The position numbers were made by a program, and so were the translations under genes. From Clostridium chrysemydis (lineage in GTDB: Bacteria > Bacillota > Clostridia > Clostridiales > Clostridiaceae), in contig NZ_JADEKP010000002.1 of assembly GCF_015234215.1 (NCBI RefSeq), forward strand, positions 62,001 to 126,000: a stretch of DNA of 64,000 nucleotides. Reading direction: 5' to 3'. Shown here one piece after another: positions 63,113-64,000 of this stretch (position 1 is the first letter of the stretch; each line of letters starts with the position of its first letter). The notes below the pieces were generated by a model, which saw nothing but the letters and a program-made list of their open reading frames with translations, did no database searches and was not told where the DNA came from.

Positions 63113-64000
63113 TTAAGCGTGTGCTTGTCCGTCTGATGATCCTTCAAGTGCTATATCAGAATTAGCCTCTTCGTTATCATCTTCTGGTAGTCTATTATAT
63201 TTTTTCATGTAGATAACTAATAACATTACGCAAGCGATTGTATATATTATAGCTGTTATATAGTAAGCTTTTCCATAACCATTAGTTAAATTAAATATAA
63301 ACCTTTCTCCAATTAGCCCAGCTACTACTTGGGCTAACCCTTGTGCAACATAGATTACTGCGTTGTATGCTGGACGCGCTTCTTTATTTACAAATTCCAT
63401 AGGTAATGATTGTTGTACAGGTGAGGCTGCATTCATAAATCCAGAACGGAAGAATAAGCCTAAACCTACTGCCATTATCATATGTGTTCCAAAGGCAGCA
63501 CCATTAGCTATTATAAGCATAAATGGTATTGATACTAGTGATAACCCTCCTAAAGCACCAACTCTACCAAGTTTTTTAACTATCCAAGGCGATGCCATCA
63601 TAAAGATTACCATAGCAAAATATTGATATGATATAAGAGCTGATGTTGTAGCCCTATCAATACCCATCCTACTTAGGAAAACTGAAAAATATGGAGTTAT
63701 AAGTGAAGCACCAAATCTTATTAAGAATGAAAATACTATAAAGAAAAGTATGTATTTAGTTAAAAATGGTTTCCAATTAATTTTTTCTTTCTTTTTACTA
63801 GCATTTACATTCCTATAATCAGCTGGAATTTCTTTTATAAAAATAAGTGGAATTAAACATAATACCGCAACTACTGTGTAAATTAAAAGTGCATCTCTAT
63901 GTGCACCAACATAAGCATTTAACTGTAATGAATTAAACTTATCTACACTTTCTGTTAAAGTTTTTGCACTGTCATAGCTAACATGGAGCCTATCTGCAAA
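63113..64000 (-). CDS. MFS transporter, C-terminal part (runs off the window)
   Basis: The minus-strand frame is open from the stop at 63113 to the right edge, although it has no Met above 63667. The longer reading continues through FLIRFGASLITPYFSVFLSR into RMGIDRATTSALISYQYF, so 63667 is not the true start. The visible 295 or so residues contain about seven membrane segments, a charged central loop (residues with NASKKKEKINWKPF), and the MFS-like WIVKKLGRVGALGG. The C-terminal tail is acidic (PEDDNEEANSD). The substrate cannot be inferred. Confidence 0.8.
   Translation of the reverse strand, partial: FADRLHVSYDSAKTLTESVDKFNSLQLNAYVGAHRDALLIYTVVAVLCLIPLIFIKEIPADYRNVNASKKKEKINWKPFLTKYILFFIVFSFLIRFGASLITPYFSVFLSRMGIDRATTSALISYQYFAMVIFMMASPWIVKKLGRVGALGGLSLVSIPFMLIIANGAAFGTHMIMAVGLGLFFRSGFMNAASPVQQSLPMEFVNKEARPAYNAVIYVAQGLAQVVAGLIGERFIFNLTNGYGKAYYITAIIYTIACVMLLVIYMKKYNRLPEDDNEEANSDIALEGSSDGQAHA

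Overview
The window comes from a low-GC, Gram-positive anaerobe, most likely a Clostridium-type Firmicute. Coding sequence is very AT-rich, nearly every gene has a strong AGGAGG-type ribosome-binding site, TTG and GTG starts are common, and cell-wall genes of the LytR-CpsA-Psr and CapA/CapB/CapC type are present. The species cannot be named from the sequence alone. No rRNA, tRNA, CRISPR array, insertion sequence or phage gene was seen.

Most of the window (1-46620) is surface-polysaccharide biosynthesis in several blocks. Block 1 (1-6682) is the 3' end of a cluster: the tail of rfbB, a GT2 transferase, a Wzx flippase, a WbqC-like protein, two PLP-dependent aminotransferase-fold proteins and an NDP-sugar epimerase. 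It ends in hairpins and a short decayed galE remnant. Block 2 (7154-22554) is a full Wzx/Wzy-type capsule operon. It holds a split tyrosine-kinase system (CapA modulator, CapB kinase, CapC phosphatase), a CapD/FlaA1-type UDP-GlcNAc 4,6-dehydratase, an initiating phosphoglycosyl transferase and a reductase/epimerase. These are followed by glycosyltransferases, an acetyltransferase, Wzy, Wzx, UDP-glucose dehydrogenase, a probable UDP-glucuronate 4-epimerase and an LCP ligase. Two more LCP genes (22588-24656) face the first, and galE follows. Block 3 (25997-46620) is a second complete system. It opens with an apparent PglF-PglE-PglC-PglD set, which would make and load a bacillosamine-type sugar. 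A fused Wzz-Wzc kinase, an EpsG-type polymerase, at least eight glycosyltransferases, a deacetylase, a second UDP-glucose dehydrogenase, a CDP-glycerol glycerophosphotransferase-like protein and another Wzx follow. The repeated functions (two dehydratases, two initiating transferases, two kinase systems, two polymerases, three flippases, three LCP ligases) argue for at least two separate wall-attached glycans sharing UDP-sugar supply.

The most unusual locus is 46794-51783, a RiPP cluster built like the paeninodin type of lasso-peptide cluster but with no lasso cyclase. A divergently transcribed ABC exporter faces a nucleotidyltransferase-family protein, a 71-residue precursor, an HPr-kinase-like protein, a PqqD-like recognition protein and a transglutaminase-like B2 protease. 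Every gap in the cluster is accounted for, and both ends are closed by convergent terminators, so no asparagine-synthetase-like cyclase is hidden here. The precursor has a paeninodin-like leader (WxxP and a Thr at -2) and ends in Ser, the residue modified in paeninodin clusters. Its core has no acidic residue at ring positions 7-9 from the predicted cut, and it carries two CxxC motifs resembling a zinc ribbon. A 26-bp perfect palindrome lies between the divergent transcripts.

The right end (51824-64000) is housekeeping and transport: BrnQ, GalU (which makes UDP-glucose for the polysaccharide blocks), a membrane c-di-GMP phosphodiesterase with an extracellular solute-binding domain, an oppABCDF operon with a leader that contains a strong terminator, a 1.1-kb repeat-containing spacer, and the C-terminal part of an MFS transporter that runs off the window.
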